Shown here: one piece after another, positions 1 to 6,632 of the stretch
Numbering within the stretch: the stretch's first letter is position 1
Layout: each line of letters begins with the position of its first letter
Source: CAVTWJ01 sp963849485
GTDB lineage: Bacteria > Oederibacteriota > Muellerivitia > Muellerivitales > Muellerivitaceae
DNA: 54,899 nt
Direction: 5' to 3'
NCBI GenBank assembly: GCA_963849485.1
Contig: CAWKIF010000170.1
Span: 1-54,899 of the forward strand
Translations under genes and position numbers: made by a program
The notes under the pieces: model-generated
The model's database searches: none
Seen by the model: only the letters and a program-made list of their open reading frames with translations
Told to the model about the DNA's origin: nothing

Positions 1-8
1 CTAACAAG
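1..8 (+). other. attC1, left fragment (R'' side), cut by window edge and IS
   Basis: CTAACAAG matches the R'' end (GCCTAACAAG) of the other attC sites. The missing GC lies outside the window. The rest of the site resumes at 1453 beyond the IS. Confidence 0.8.
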
Positions 9-13
9 ATTAG

Positions 14-25
14 ATGAGAAGGCAG
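14..25 (+). repeat. Left subterminal inverted repeat of the IS
   Basis: ATGAGAAGGCAG, perfect reverse complement of CTGCCTTCTCAT at 1436-1447. It sits five bases inside the inferred left edge. Confidence 0.9.
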
Positions 26-61
26 AGGCCCGTCGTAAAAGATGGGTTAAATTCTCTGCCT

Positions 62-1186
62 ATGAAAAAACAAACTAACCAACAAACTAAAACCACTCCG
101 TCAGTTGTTCTCACTACGCCCGCTGCCCTCGTCAGCGGGTTCACCCTCGGCCTGGATCTCGGTGACCGCTCGCATCACGTCTGCGTCCTGGATGCTGCCG
201 GCGAGATCGTCCGTGAGGGCGCGTTGTCCAACACCCGTCCCGCGCTGGCAAAGTTGCTGGCCGATTTCCCCCGCGCCACGGTGGCGATGGAAGCCGGCAC
301 GCACAGCCCGTGGATCAGCCGTTACCTCACCGAACTTGGGGCGAAGGTCATTGTGGCCAACCCGCGCAAGCTCCACGCCATCTCCCGCAACGAGCGCAAG
401 TGCGACCAGCGCGATGCCCGGATGCTCGCCCGGCTGGCCCGCGTGGATCCGGCCCTGCTCCATCCCATCGAGCACGGCTCCGCCCAGGCCCAGCATGATT
501 TGCTCGGCCTCAAGCTCCGCGATGCCCTCGTTCGCACCCGCGTCAACCTCATCAACGCCATCCGTTTCACGCTCAAGAGCCTCGGTCATCCCCTGTGTAA
601 TCCCTCCAGCGAGTCGTTTCACAAAACCGTGTTGGCGGACATCCCGGCGGATTGTCTGCCGGTGATTCAACCTTTGATCACCGTGCTCGTCCAGGTGACC
701 GAACAGATCAAGGGCATGGAACGCGACTTGGTGCAGCGCAGCAAAAAGGAGTATCCCGCCACCCAGCGGCTCCAGCAGATCACCGGCGTGGGCCCGCTCA
801 CCGCCCTGTGCTTCGTCCTGAAGATCGGCGATCCGCAACGGTTCAACCGCAGCCGCGACGTGGGCGCGTATCTGGGTTTGTGTCCGCGCCGCGACCAGAG
901 CGGCGGCACGGACAAACAACTGCGCATCAGCAAATGCGGCGACGGTTTGATGCGCCGCCTGCTGGTCAGCGCCGCGCATTACGTCCTGGGCCCCTTCGGT
1001 CCGCCCTGCGCGCTGCGCGAACATGGCCGGCGCCTGGCGGGCACCGGCAGCGCCCGCGAAAAGAAACGCGCCGTCATCGCCGTCGCCCGCAAACTGGCCG
1101 TGCTGTTGTTAAGCCTGTGGAAACACGGCACGGATTACGAACCCCGCGCCACCGCCAGCCCCGTTCTGGTGATGGTGCCGGCCTGA
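62..1186 (+). CDS. IS110/IS1111-family transposase (RNA-guided DEDD recombinase)
   Basis: 374 residues from ATG 62. The upstream ATG at 14 lies inside the inverted repeat and is unlikely to be the start. The N-terminal DEDD (RuvC-like) domain shows D32 (GLDLGD), E77 (AMEAG) and D115/D118 (KCDQRDARMLARLAR). The C-terminal Transposase_20 domain shows ITGVGPLTA, GAYLGLCPRRDQSGG and ISKCGDGLMRRLLVSAAH; the serine in DQSGG is the likely catalytic serine of this family. Length is normal and the frame is intact. Family members cut and join DNA using a guide RNA encoded in one end of the element; here the candidate lies downstream (1235-1382). It is the only gene of the IS. Confidence 0.93.
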   Translation: MKKQTNQQTKTTPSVVLTTPAALVSGFTLGLDLGDRSHHVCVLDAAGEIVREGALSNTRPALAKLLADFPRATVAMEAGTHSPWISRYLTELGAKVIVANPRKLHAISRNERKCDQRDARMLARLARVDPALLHPIEHGSAQAQHDLLGLKLRDALVRTRVNLINAIRFTLKSLGHPLCNPSSESFHKTVLADIPADCLPVIQPLITVLVQVTEQIKGMERDLVQRSKKEYPATQRLQQITGVGPLTALCFVLKIGDPQRFNRSRDVGAYLGLCPRRDQSGGTDKQLRISKCGDGLMRRLLVSAAHYVLGPFGPPCALREHGRRLAGTGSAREKKRAVIAVARKLAVLLLSLWKHGTDYEPRATASPVLVMVPA

Positions 1187-1234
1187 ACCCGAAAACAAAA
1201 ACGCTTTTAGGAGGAAAACCATGGACGCTGATCT

Positions 1235-1382
1235 GGGAGTGATGACGGTCCGGCGACAGAGCCGCCGCAAGGCGAGCCCGATAACAAGATGGTCACGCTC
1301 CTCCCGCAAGGACTTCGGATCAAACCGTGAACCGCTGGCGACGGCGAGTTCGGATGGAAGCGCGATCCTTTCTTAGCCTTGC
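1235..1382 (+). ncRNA. Putative bridge RNA (seekRNA) of the IS1111-group element
   Basis: Two consecutive stem-loops can be drawn in the non-coding right end. Target loop: outer stem GGGAG (1235-1239) with CTCCC (1301-1305) plus GTGA/TCAC, and an apical hairpin CGCC-GCAA-GGCG (1263-1274). One internal-loop side, TCCGGCGAC (1249-1257), is the exact reverse complement of the right attC flank GTCGCCGGA (1452-1460). The other side, TAACAAG (1282-1288), equals the left flank (2-8). Donor loop: stem GCAAGG (1306-1311) with CCTTGC (1377-1382), apical hairpin 1329-1351, and ATGGAAG (1354-1360) identical to the right IS end (1446-1452). The partner donor guide is weak (ATCAAAC, 5 of 7). The IS1111 group is known to encode this RNA in its right end; boundaries and strand are inferred. 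Confidence 0.72.
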
Positions 1383-1435
1383 CAACGTCCCGGTTTCCGA
1401 CTAATAAAACCATGTGCCAGCAAAATTAACCTTGA

Positions 1436-1447
1436 CTGCCTTCTCAT
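1436..1447 (-). repeat. Right subterminal inverted repeat of the IS
   Basis: CTGCCTTCTCAT, matching 14-25 in inverted orientation, four to five bases inside the right edge. Confidence 0.9.
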
Positions 1448-1452
1448 GGAAG

Positions 1453-1539
1453 TCGCCGGAGCCAACCGCCGTTGGCGCTGTCAGTTCCGCTTTCGCGGTT
1501 GACGTCGCGGCGGCGGTGGCTTAGCTTTTTTCGTTAGGC
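1453..1539 (+). other. attC1, right fragment (L'' to R')
   Basis: Continues the site begun at 1-8: TCGCCGGAGCCAACCGCCG (L'' arm), GGCGGTGGCTTAGC (L' arm), and GTTAGGC (1533-1539) as R'. The central part is shorter than in the other sites. Confidence 0.8.
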
Positions 1540-1555
1540 ATCGTTGAGGCGTCAC

Positions 1556-1798
1556 ATGAAAAGCATCGTCACTCCATTCATTGCCGTTCTGGCAATCGGA
1601 GTGCTCCTTGCAGTCTCGACGCTGATGAACAGTGGCCACGAGGATTTTGGGGTTTTGCAGTGGTGTCTGGTCATCCTCGTAGTTCTTTTGGTTGGCTGGA
1701 TTATCGCCATGCTGCTGAATGTTGCGATTTTTGCACCTGTTTTTTGGTTGCTTGGTAGATTACAGTCGAAGAAGAGCAAGACAGACACGAAGCATTAA
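1556..1798 (+). CDS. Cassette protein 1: small two-TM membrane protein
   Basis: 80 residues from ATG 1556, 17 bases after the R' end of attC1; the stop is 7 bases before attC2. Two hydrophobic segments (residues about 6-24 and 36-66) are separated by a short polar loop (NSGHEDFG), and the tail is basic (LQSKKSKTDTKH). No family recognised. Position between two attC sites on the same strand makes it a typical gene cassette. Likely an inner-membrane protein of unknown role. Confidence 0.7.
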   Translation: MKSIVTPFIAVLAIGVLLAVSTLMNSGHEDFGVLQWCLVILVVLLVGWIIAMLLNVAIFAPVFWLLGRLQSKKSKTDTKH

Positions 1799-1804
1799 CC
1801 CGAT

Positions 1805-1932
1805 GCCTAACCAGTCGCCGAAGCCAACCGCCGTTGGTGCTTGCAGTTCCGTGTTCCGCCTTCGTTTCACTACGGCGCGACAGGCGCGGTTCACTTCGCG
1901 AGTCGGCGGTGGCTCAGCTTTTTTCGTTAGGC
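1805..1932 (+). other. attC2
   Basis: 128 bp. R'' GCCTAAC (1805-1811), R' GTTAGGC (1926-1932). The arms GAAGCCAACCGCCG and CGGCGGTGGCTC pair except for one extra A, as expected of an extrahelical base. The central part is the shared GC-rich segment of this array. Confidence 0.88.
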
Positions 1933-1936
1933 CACT

Positions 1937-2299
1937 ATGCGCATGAAAACATTGATTACATTTTTTGTAGCTCTGTTGCTCGGATTAGCATTGGGTTCGG
2001 TTCTCACGCTCCGCCACGCCGACCATGAGGTGGCCGAGGTTGTTGAGACGATGCAGCAGCCGATTGAGAGTGGCGACCGGGAACACGCAGCCAGAGCTAT
2101 TCGAGCGATCCAGATGATTGAGTCTGGCAAGAGCAGCAATGCGGTTCAGTTGCTTTCGGTGCCGATAGCAGTTTATTACCATTTTTACGCGGGCCTGACA
2201 CAAAACGACGAGCGCACAAAAGCCGTGCTTGCACAGATTGAGCAGCTTGCCAGCACGAACACATTGATAGCAGATGAGATTCACGCCAAGATTCAGTGA
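1937..2299 (+). CDS. Cassette protein 2: membrane-anchored small protein
   Basis: 120 residues from ATG 1937 (ATG 1943 is an equally good start, giving MKTLITFF). One N-terminal hydrophobic segment (about residues 4-22) is followed by a soluble, mostly helical region rich in charged residues. It may be anchored or secreted. No conserved domain recognised. It starts 4 bases after the R' end of attC2 and ends 12 bases before attC3, so it is a single-gene cassette. Confidence 0.7.
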   Translation: MRMKTLITFFVALLLGLALGSVLTLRHADHEVAEVVETMQQPIESGDREHAARAIRAIQMIESGKSSNAVQLLSVPIAVYYHFYAGLTQNDERTKAVLAQIEQLASTNTLIADEIHAKIQ

Positions 2300-2311
2300 C
2301 ATTGACCAGTG

Positions 2312-2437
2312 GCCTAAGCCGCCGGAGCGAACCGCCATTGGCGCTTGCCGTTCCGCTGTTCCGCCTTCGTTTCACTACGGCGCGACAGGCGCGGTTCACG
2401 CCGCGCGTCGGCGGTGGTTCAGTTTTTTTCGTTAGGC
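2312..2437 (+). other. attC3
   Basis: 126 bp. The R'' end GCCTAAG (2312-2318) has a changed last base, and the segment CAAGT between R'' and L'' is missing. R' GTTAGGC at 2431-2437. Confidence 0.82.
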
Positions 2438-2449
2438 GGCTTCACGTTT

Positions 2450-2701
2450 ATGAGCATTAAGCGACGCAAGTATGGGTTAGTGATGTTTTCCGTTGCAGCT
2501 TTGTCGTTCTTGGTTGCGCGGATGTCCGATTCACACCCGGTTGCTTCTAATTTTTGGTGGGAAGGCAATGTTGGAGGGTTTGCATTAGATGTCGGCGGTG
2601 GCATTAGCTGGCTACTTTTGATTCCCATTATTTTGGTGGGAGTGATAGGTTTGTTCTGCTGGGTGTGGCCATCACCGAAGCCGCCGAAGTTGACCAAGTG
2701 A
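2450..2701 (+). CDS. Cassette protein 3: small two-TM membrane protein
   Basis: 83 residues from ATG 2450. Hydrophobic segments at about residues 9-23 and 54-73, with a central polar, glycine-rich loop between them (about residues 25-52), and a proline/lysine tail (PSPKPPKLTK). No family recognised. It lies 12 bases after attC3 and 17 bases before attC4. Confidence 0.68.
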   Translation: MSIKRRKYGLVMFSVAALSFLVARMSDSHPVASNFWWEGNVGGFALDVGGGISWLLLIPIILVGVIGLFCWVWPSPKPPKLTK

Positions 2702-2718
2702 GATATGAAATACCAGCC

Positions 2719-2969
2719 GCCTAACAAGCCGCGAGGCTGTGTGAAAACTCCGGGACGCGGAAAAACTTCGCTTCCAGTTGACTTATGACGCATTTTGACG
2801 AATTGCCGAGGCGGATTGGATGGCCTGAAATTGAGTTTTCACACAGGCTCCCGCCGGAGCCAACCGCCGTTGGCGCTTGCCGTTCCGCTGTTCCGCCTAC
2901 GTTTCACTTCGGCGCGACAGGCGCGGTTCACGCCGCGAGTCGGCGGTGGCTCAGCTTTTTTCGTTATGC
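2719..2969 (+). other. attC4, enlarged by a MITE
   Basis: R'' GCCTAAC at 2719-2725; the R' end reads GTTATGC (2963-2969), one base off consensus. A 118-bp inverted-repeat element (2733-2850) sits between R'' and L''. Without it and one CCGC copy the site reads GCCTAACAAGCCGCCGGAGC, a normal attC start. Confidence 0.82.
2733..2850. mobile_element. 118-bp MITE in attC4
   Basis: 18-bp terminal inverted repeats (2733-2750 and 2833-2850; 17 of 18 match; end GAGGCTGTGTGAAAACTC) are flanked by a 4-bp direct repeat CCGC (2729-2732 and 2851-2854), a target duplication. No coding capacity for a transposase, so it must have been moved in trans. A 4-bp duplication would suit IS5- or IS1182-like enzymes; the family is not established. 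Confidence 0.8.
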
Positions 2970-2981
2970 AGCATCGAGCGC

Positions 2982-3380
2982 ATGAAGATTTGGACACCAT
3001 TGTTTGTTCTGGCTTTTCTTTGCGGTTGCGCGCATCAGCGTTTCTCCGCTGGCCACGGCGATGTTGGGCAGTTTGTTTTGCGGACTGCGGTGCAGTTTGG
3101 CGGCACACCGATTGCCACCAATGGATTGCCCATGATTTCCGACCAGTGGCACTATTCAGAAGACGCCGGAGGTTATATTATTCATCTTTCGCAGAGAGAT
3201 TTTCCGGCAGTTGAGTCATTCCTGCATCAGTCATTCGGTCAGCCAGCGGGCGGACATCCCGGCGCGAACGGTTACTACCGATTGACCAAGTATGGCGGCA
3301 GTATTTATTTTACCGATGACGATGACCAGACCACGGTTATTATTCTAAGGTCACATTCGCCGAAGGATGATTCAAGATGA
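2982..3380 (+). CDS. Cassette protein 4: putative lipoprotein
   Basis: 132 residues from ATG 2982. The N-terminus MKIWTPLFVLAFLCGCAH is a lipoprotein signal with a lipobox ending at Cys 15. The mature part contains an aromatic/glycine-rich segment and an acidic run (FTDDDDQ). No domain recognised. It sits 12 bases after attC4 and 4 bases before attC5. Likely an envelope lipoprotein of unknown role. Confidence 0.72.
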   Translation: MKIWTPLFVLAFLCGCAHQRFSAGHGDVGQFVLRTAVQFGGTPIATNGLPMISDQWHYSEDAGGYIIHLSQRDFPAVESFLHQSFGQPAGGHPGANGYYRLTKYGGSIYFTDDDDQTTVIILRSHSPKDDSR

Positions 3381-3384
3381 TGCT

Positions 3385-3513
3385 GCTTAACAAGTCGCAG
3401 AAGCCAACCGCCGTTGGCGCTGGCAGTTCCGCTGTTCCGCCTTCGCTTTGCTACGGCGCGACAGGCGCGGTTCACGCCACGAGTCGGCGGTGGTTAAGCT
3501 TTCTGCGTTAGGC
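3385..3513 (+). other. attC5
   Basis: 129 bp. R'' GCTTAAC (3385-3391), R' GTTAGGC (3507-3513). It has the same L''/L' arms with an extra A as the other sites. Confidence 0.87.
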
Positions 3514-3524
3514 GGCTGCGTGTT

Positions 3525-3899
3525 ATGAAGAGTGCAATTATCATCGGAGCGATTATTGGAGCGATTATCGGAGTGACGTTCATGGTCATGGCGTTAGCCG
3601 CTGTCGTAAAAAGTCATTTACCTTTTTATGGCATGTTTCAGCCGCATACTTACAATTGGGGCACTGGTATGCCGTTTTTGTGCGACGAAACCAACGCCTA
3701 CATCTTTCGACAGGCGCATCAGCGATGGCCCACCAATTATGGCGAGTTTGCGAGATTTATGAAGCAGCCCACCAGTTGCGCTCCGTTTGACCGTGTTGAT
3801 TTTATCACGAAGCCAGACGGTGATTTGGAGTTTGTTTCTTATTGTTTCAGTTCAGGGGTTACAAATCGGATGACTGTCAAAGCAGCAGACAAGCCATGA
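3525..3899 (+). CDS. Cassette protein 5: membrane-anchored secreted-domain protein
   Basis: 124 residues from ATG 3525. A glycine/isoleucine-rich transmembrane segment with a repeated IIGAIIGAIIG pattern (residues 5-30) is followed by a soluble domain with two cysteines. The domain includes FRQAHQRWPTNYGEFARFM, which resembles pseudopilin-like or type II secretion G-type periplasmic domains only superficially. The codons for the IIGAIIG repeat are themselves a short tandem DNA repeat (3541-3575). Family unknown. Confidence 0.7.
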   Translation: MKSAIIIGAIIGAIIGVTFMVMALAAVVKSHLPFYGMFQPHTYNWGTGMPFLCDETNAYIFRQAHQRWPTNYGEFARFMKQPTSCAPFDRVDFITKPDGDLEFVSYCFSSGVTNRMTVKAADKP

Positions 3900-3903
3900 C
3901 GCC

Positions 3904-4011
3904 GCCTGACCAGTCGCCGGAGCCAACGCGGATGACGTCTTCCGTTTTGCGGTTGAGCGTTCGGGTTTGCCATGCCATAGTTCCCGCGTGGCTCAGCTTT
4001 TTTCGTTAGGC
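3904..4011 (+). other. attC6, divergent central region
   Basis: 108 bp. The R'' end GCCTGAC (3904-3910) is one base off; R' GTTAGGC at 4005-4011. The ends match the family, but the central 60 bases differ from the other sites. Confidence 0.78.
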
Positions 4012-4016
4012 TGCTT

Positions 4017-4303
4017 ATGATTATCACAATGAGCAAGAATCGGTTTTTGTCTGGTCTGGTCGCCGTTATTTACATTATCGCCGCGTTCGTTACCGGCGGA
4101 GGAGAGGCCAGTTGCAAGGTTCTGCTATTTGTGATTCTGCCGCTCGCGTGTATTTGGTTTTCCGATGCTATGGGCAGTTTCACTGGGCCGGCGGGAAGCA
4201 TTGGGATTACTCACCGTCGCCAGGAGTGATTGTTTGTATCCTTGGTTGGTTAGTTTTACTTTTGCCGATTATTATGGTAATCATTGCTTATGTCGCAGCA
4301 TAA
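4017..4303 (+). pseudogene. Cassette protein 6: small membrane protein, frameshifted
   Basis: Starts with ATG 4017 (MIITMSKNRFLSG). The first frame stops at 4229 after 70 residues, with two TM segments and the motif WFSDAMGSFTG. A second frame, running to 4303, carries a well-formed continuation (HWDYSPSPGVIVCILGWLV, then a TM segment to IIAYVAA). An indel between about 4190 and 4215 would restore one roughly 95-residue protein with three TM segments. attC7 begins directly at the end of the second frame, which supports 4303 as the true stop. Either a pseudogene or a sequence error. Confidence 0.6.
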
Positions 4304-4478
4304 CAATTCGCCGGAGCCAACCGCCGTCCCGTCAAGCCGTAGCTCTCGACTCGGCGAAGCCTCCGGCGCAGCCCGGTAGGAGCAGAGGCTGATGGCGCTG
4401 TCCGCCTACGTTTCACTTCGGCGCGACAGGCGCGGTTCACGTCGCGCGTCGGCGGTGGCTCAGCTTTCTACGTTAGGC
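4298..4478 (+). other. attC7, enlarged
   Basis: 181 bp, overlapping the previous stop. R'' degenerate (GCATAAC, 4298-4304), R' GTTAGGC (4472-4478). About 60 extra bases (near 4330-4395) lie inside the upper stem and look like an inserted intergenic repeat. Confidence 0.72.
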
Positions 4479-4481
4479 GTC

Positions 4482-4592
4482 ATGCCCATCGCACTTTCCA
4501 TTTTGTGTTTTGTTGTCTCACTTGCGGCGATGATTTTCTTTTCTATCATTACGGCGCAAGCTGTCAAGCGGCGTGAGATAAGCTCCGGTTGA
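4482..4592 (+). CDS. Cassette protein 7: single-TM micropeptide
   Basis: 36 residues from ATG 4482, three bases after R' of attC7: one TM helix (ALSILCFVVSLAAMIFFSII) and a basic tail. The tight fit to the attC edge and the clean hydrophobic profile argue for a real gene, but 36 residues can arise by chance. Confidence 0.5.
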   Translation: MPIALSILCFVVSLAAMIFFSIITAQAVKRREISSG

Positions 4593-4618
4593 GGCTTGCG
4601 TTTGCCACTCGTCCAGCT

Positions 4619-4714
4619 ATGTTTGTTGCGGTTTGTTGTTCGTATGCCGTATTCGCTATCATTTTTCTGATTTTTTCGGTTTTATGTGCGAAAGATTTGA
4701 TTCACACGATATGA
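4619..4714 (+). CDS. Possible second micropeptide in cassette 7
   Basis: 31 residues from ATG 4619 to TGA 4714, ending inside attC8: one hydrophobic helix (AVFAIIFLIFSVLCA). No clear ribosome site. It could be a second gene of cassette 7, or the non-coding filler of the cassette. Confidence 0.3.
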   Translation: MFVAVCCSYAVFAIIFLIFSVLCAKDLIHTI

Positions 4715-4832
4715 CGCCGGAGCCAAGCGCCGTTGGCGCGGTCAGTTCCGCTGTTCCGCCTTCGTTTCACTACGGCGCGACAGGCGCGGTTCACGCCGCG
4801 AGTCGGCGGTGGTTAGCTTTTTTTCGTTAGAC
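4709..4832 (+). other. attC8, degenerate R''
   Basis: The R'' position reads ATATGAC (4709-4715), far from consensus; R' GTTAGAC (4826-4832) has one change. The arms and central part match the family well. Confidence 0.72.
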
Positions 4833-4842
4833 CACAAACAAT

Positions 4843-5461
4843 ATGAAGCCAACCATCATCCTAATCATGTTGACATTGGTTTCTGCCACCTTGCGTGCGG
4901 ATATTACAAACCAGTGCGAAGCGGTAATGGTGGAAGGCATGTATCTCATTCACCAATTCGCACGGTTCAATGACAGTGACCGCTGGCAAAGGATTCGAGC
5001 GGCGCTACACTTGGGCAGGAGACACGCGCACGGTGATGATGTATCCACGCAAGAAGCGGTGGCTTGGCAGCCTCGGAATGTATAATCCTGGATATTTTGA
5101 GGCCGGAAAGGTTGAGCCTTGGATTTACCATGATGGCATTAAGCGTTTTGTGGTCGAAGAATGCCAGCGCCACTTCACAAACACCACCGAAGCGGTCGCG
5201 TGGATAAAAAGGACAAGCACTTCCTTTGATAACACTTATAATGATACTGGATTGGTTGTTGGGATGCAGTTTGACAGACAGCCGCCATCGCCCGACGGTC
5301 CGGCTGGGACACTTTGTGTAGATGTATGGCAGATTTACATTGACGGCAAGAAGCCGCAGAAGCTTGAAGGCTCAAAAAACCAAGCAATCTCTGTTTACTA
5401 TCCGCCGACATACGACATGGACACAGTGAAACCGCCAAGCCAGCCCATTGACAATGATTAG
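4843..5461 (+). pseudogene. Cassette protein 8: secreted protein, frameshifted
   Basis: ATG 4843 opens a signal peptide (MKPTIILIMLTLVSATLRAD) and a reading frame that stops at 5085. A second frame from about 4970 to 5461 continues the protein (RRYTWAGDTRTVMMYPRKKR, then a soluble domain ending QPIDND). The frames join near 4980-4995, giving about 205 residues. No domain recognised; the mature part would be exported. Either a decayed cassette or an indel error. Confidence 0.6.
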
Positions 5462-5479
5462 AGAAAATATCACGCAGTG

Positions 5480-5553
5480 GCCTAATAAGTCGCCGGAACC
5501 AACCGCCGTTGGCGCTTGCCGTTCCGCTGTCGCGGTTCACGTCGCAGGTCCCA
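5480..5553 (+). other. attC9, truncated: end of the cassette array
   Basis: R'' GCCTAAT and the L'' arm are intact (5480-5520), but the site breaks off in the central region and has no L' arm or R'. It marks the right border of the array. Confidence 0.75.
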
Positions 5554-5831
5554 CCGCAGTCCAAATAAATTTGGTTGCGGCTTAAGCCGCGCTATGTTTT
5601 TGCGTTTGATTTTCAGACGGAGCGTTGCCGGAGGTCCTTGCGGACGGCCACCAATTGAACTACGCGGTGAAGAGCCGGGAGAGACGGCATGTTGCCGTCA
5701 CCGATTAGGGGACGCCGACACGGCGTCCCTCCCAGTCATGGAATCTGGCTCCACGCATCTGCGCCTGACCACGTTGCCATTAATAAAAACCTAGAACTCC
5801 AAAAAAAAGTAATTACACTCAAATTCATCTT
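5554..5831. other. Intergenic region with hairpin
   Basis: No gene seen. It contains GC-rich segments of the kind repeated between genes in Verrucomicrobia. A perfect 9-bp stem with a 3-base loop (GGGACGCCG-ACA-CGGCGTCCC, 5709-5729) is present. There is no T-run after it, so it is not a typical terminator. Confidence 0.5.
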
Positions 5832-6597
5832 ATGAAAAACCACAGTCTCCCGCCATCAGTTCATTAAACAAACTGCGCTGGTTGCAATCGCTGCTTTCAG
5901 CTTGTCGCTGCTGTCGGCCCGCGCCGCCGAAACGAACGCGCCGCTGACCACGATTCCTTCCGACAGCAATTACAAGTCGCATTATGCCTCGAACAAGGCG
6001 TGCGAGGATCAGGTTGCGGCCATGAAGGGCAAGCCCTGCGACATCATTTTCATCGGGGATTCGATCACGCAAAATTTTCCGGGCAGGCCGACGCCCGGCT
6101 GGGGATCGGTCGGCGGGTCGGTTTGGGACAAGTATTACACGAACCGGCATGTGCTGAATTTCGGCGTCGGCGCGGACGCGACGCAGCATACGCTCTGGCG
6201 GTTCGACCACATGGACATCAAGGAATTCAAGCCCAGGGTGGCGGTCATTTTGATCGGCACCAACAACAATCGAAATTCGCCGGAGGACATTGCGGCCGGG
6301 GTGAAGGCGGTGGTCGAAAAAACCGAGCAGACTTTTTCCGGGGTGAAAATCATCCTCGTCAGCATCCTGCCCAACGCCCGCGCGGCGGAAAAAATGGCCG
6401 CGGCCAACAAGCTGATCCAGCCGCTGGGCGACGACAAAACCGTTTTCTATCTTGATCTGGCCGCCAAGATGCCGCCCGTTGGCGACAGTTGGAAGGGCCT
6501 GGGGCCGGATCGCCTCCATCTCACGCCGGAAGGCTACGAACTGTGGGCCTCGGAAATGGAACCGTTGCTCACCAAGCTGCTTGCCGACAAACCGTGA
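5832..6597 (+). CDS. Secreted SGNH/GDSL hydrolase (5' frameshift)
   Basis: About 255 residues. All SGNH blocks are present: GDSIT (nucleophile Ser), a block II glycine in GVGADATQ, GTNNN, and DRLHLT (Asp-x-x-His). It would deacylate carbohydrate or lipid esters outside the cytoplasm. ATG 5832 is out of frame with the domain: removing one A from the A5 run at 5835-5839 gives MKTTVSRHQFIKQTALVAIA, a convincing Tat-like or Sec signal. Otherwise translation would need TTG 5902, which loses the signal. Single-base homopolymer change: error or pseudogene. Confidence 0.82.
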
Positions 6598-6632
6598 TTT
6601 GAACCGATCGGACGACTGGCCAATTTGGCGGG

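Larger units (their letters stand above)
9..1452 (+). mobile_element. IS110-family element, IS1111 group, inserted in an attC site
   Basis: About 1.44 kb. It carries one transposase gene and ends in perfect 12-bp inverted repeats (14-25 and 1436-1447) lying 4-5 bases inside each end. Subterminal repeats and a long non-coding right end (1187-1452) mark the IS1111 group. The trinucleotide AAG is present at both junctions (6-8 and 1450-1452), so the exact edges are ambiguous by three bases. Removing the element rejoins CTAACAAG to TCGCCGGAGCC, which recreates the start of an attC like the others in this array. IS1111 elements that target attC are a known group. Confidence 0.9.

Noticed and set aside
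101..1024. Long reverse frame opposite the IS transposase
   Set aside because: It mirrors the GC-rich codons of a well-supported transposase and shows no domain of its own.
2795..3214. Frame of 139 residues crossing attC4
   Set aside because: It translates MITE and attC sequence and competes with a lipoprotein gene with a proper start at 2982.
1441..5560. REP or CRISPR-like interpretation of the repeated 110-130 bp segments
   Set aside because: Each has R''/R' ends GCCTAAC...GTTAGGC and pairing inner arms with an extra base, and each follows a gene in the same orientation: attC sites, not CRISPR or simple REP.
5516..5794. Frame of 92 residues after the array
   Set aside because: It reads through repeats and a hairpin without protein-like composition or a ribosome site.
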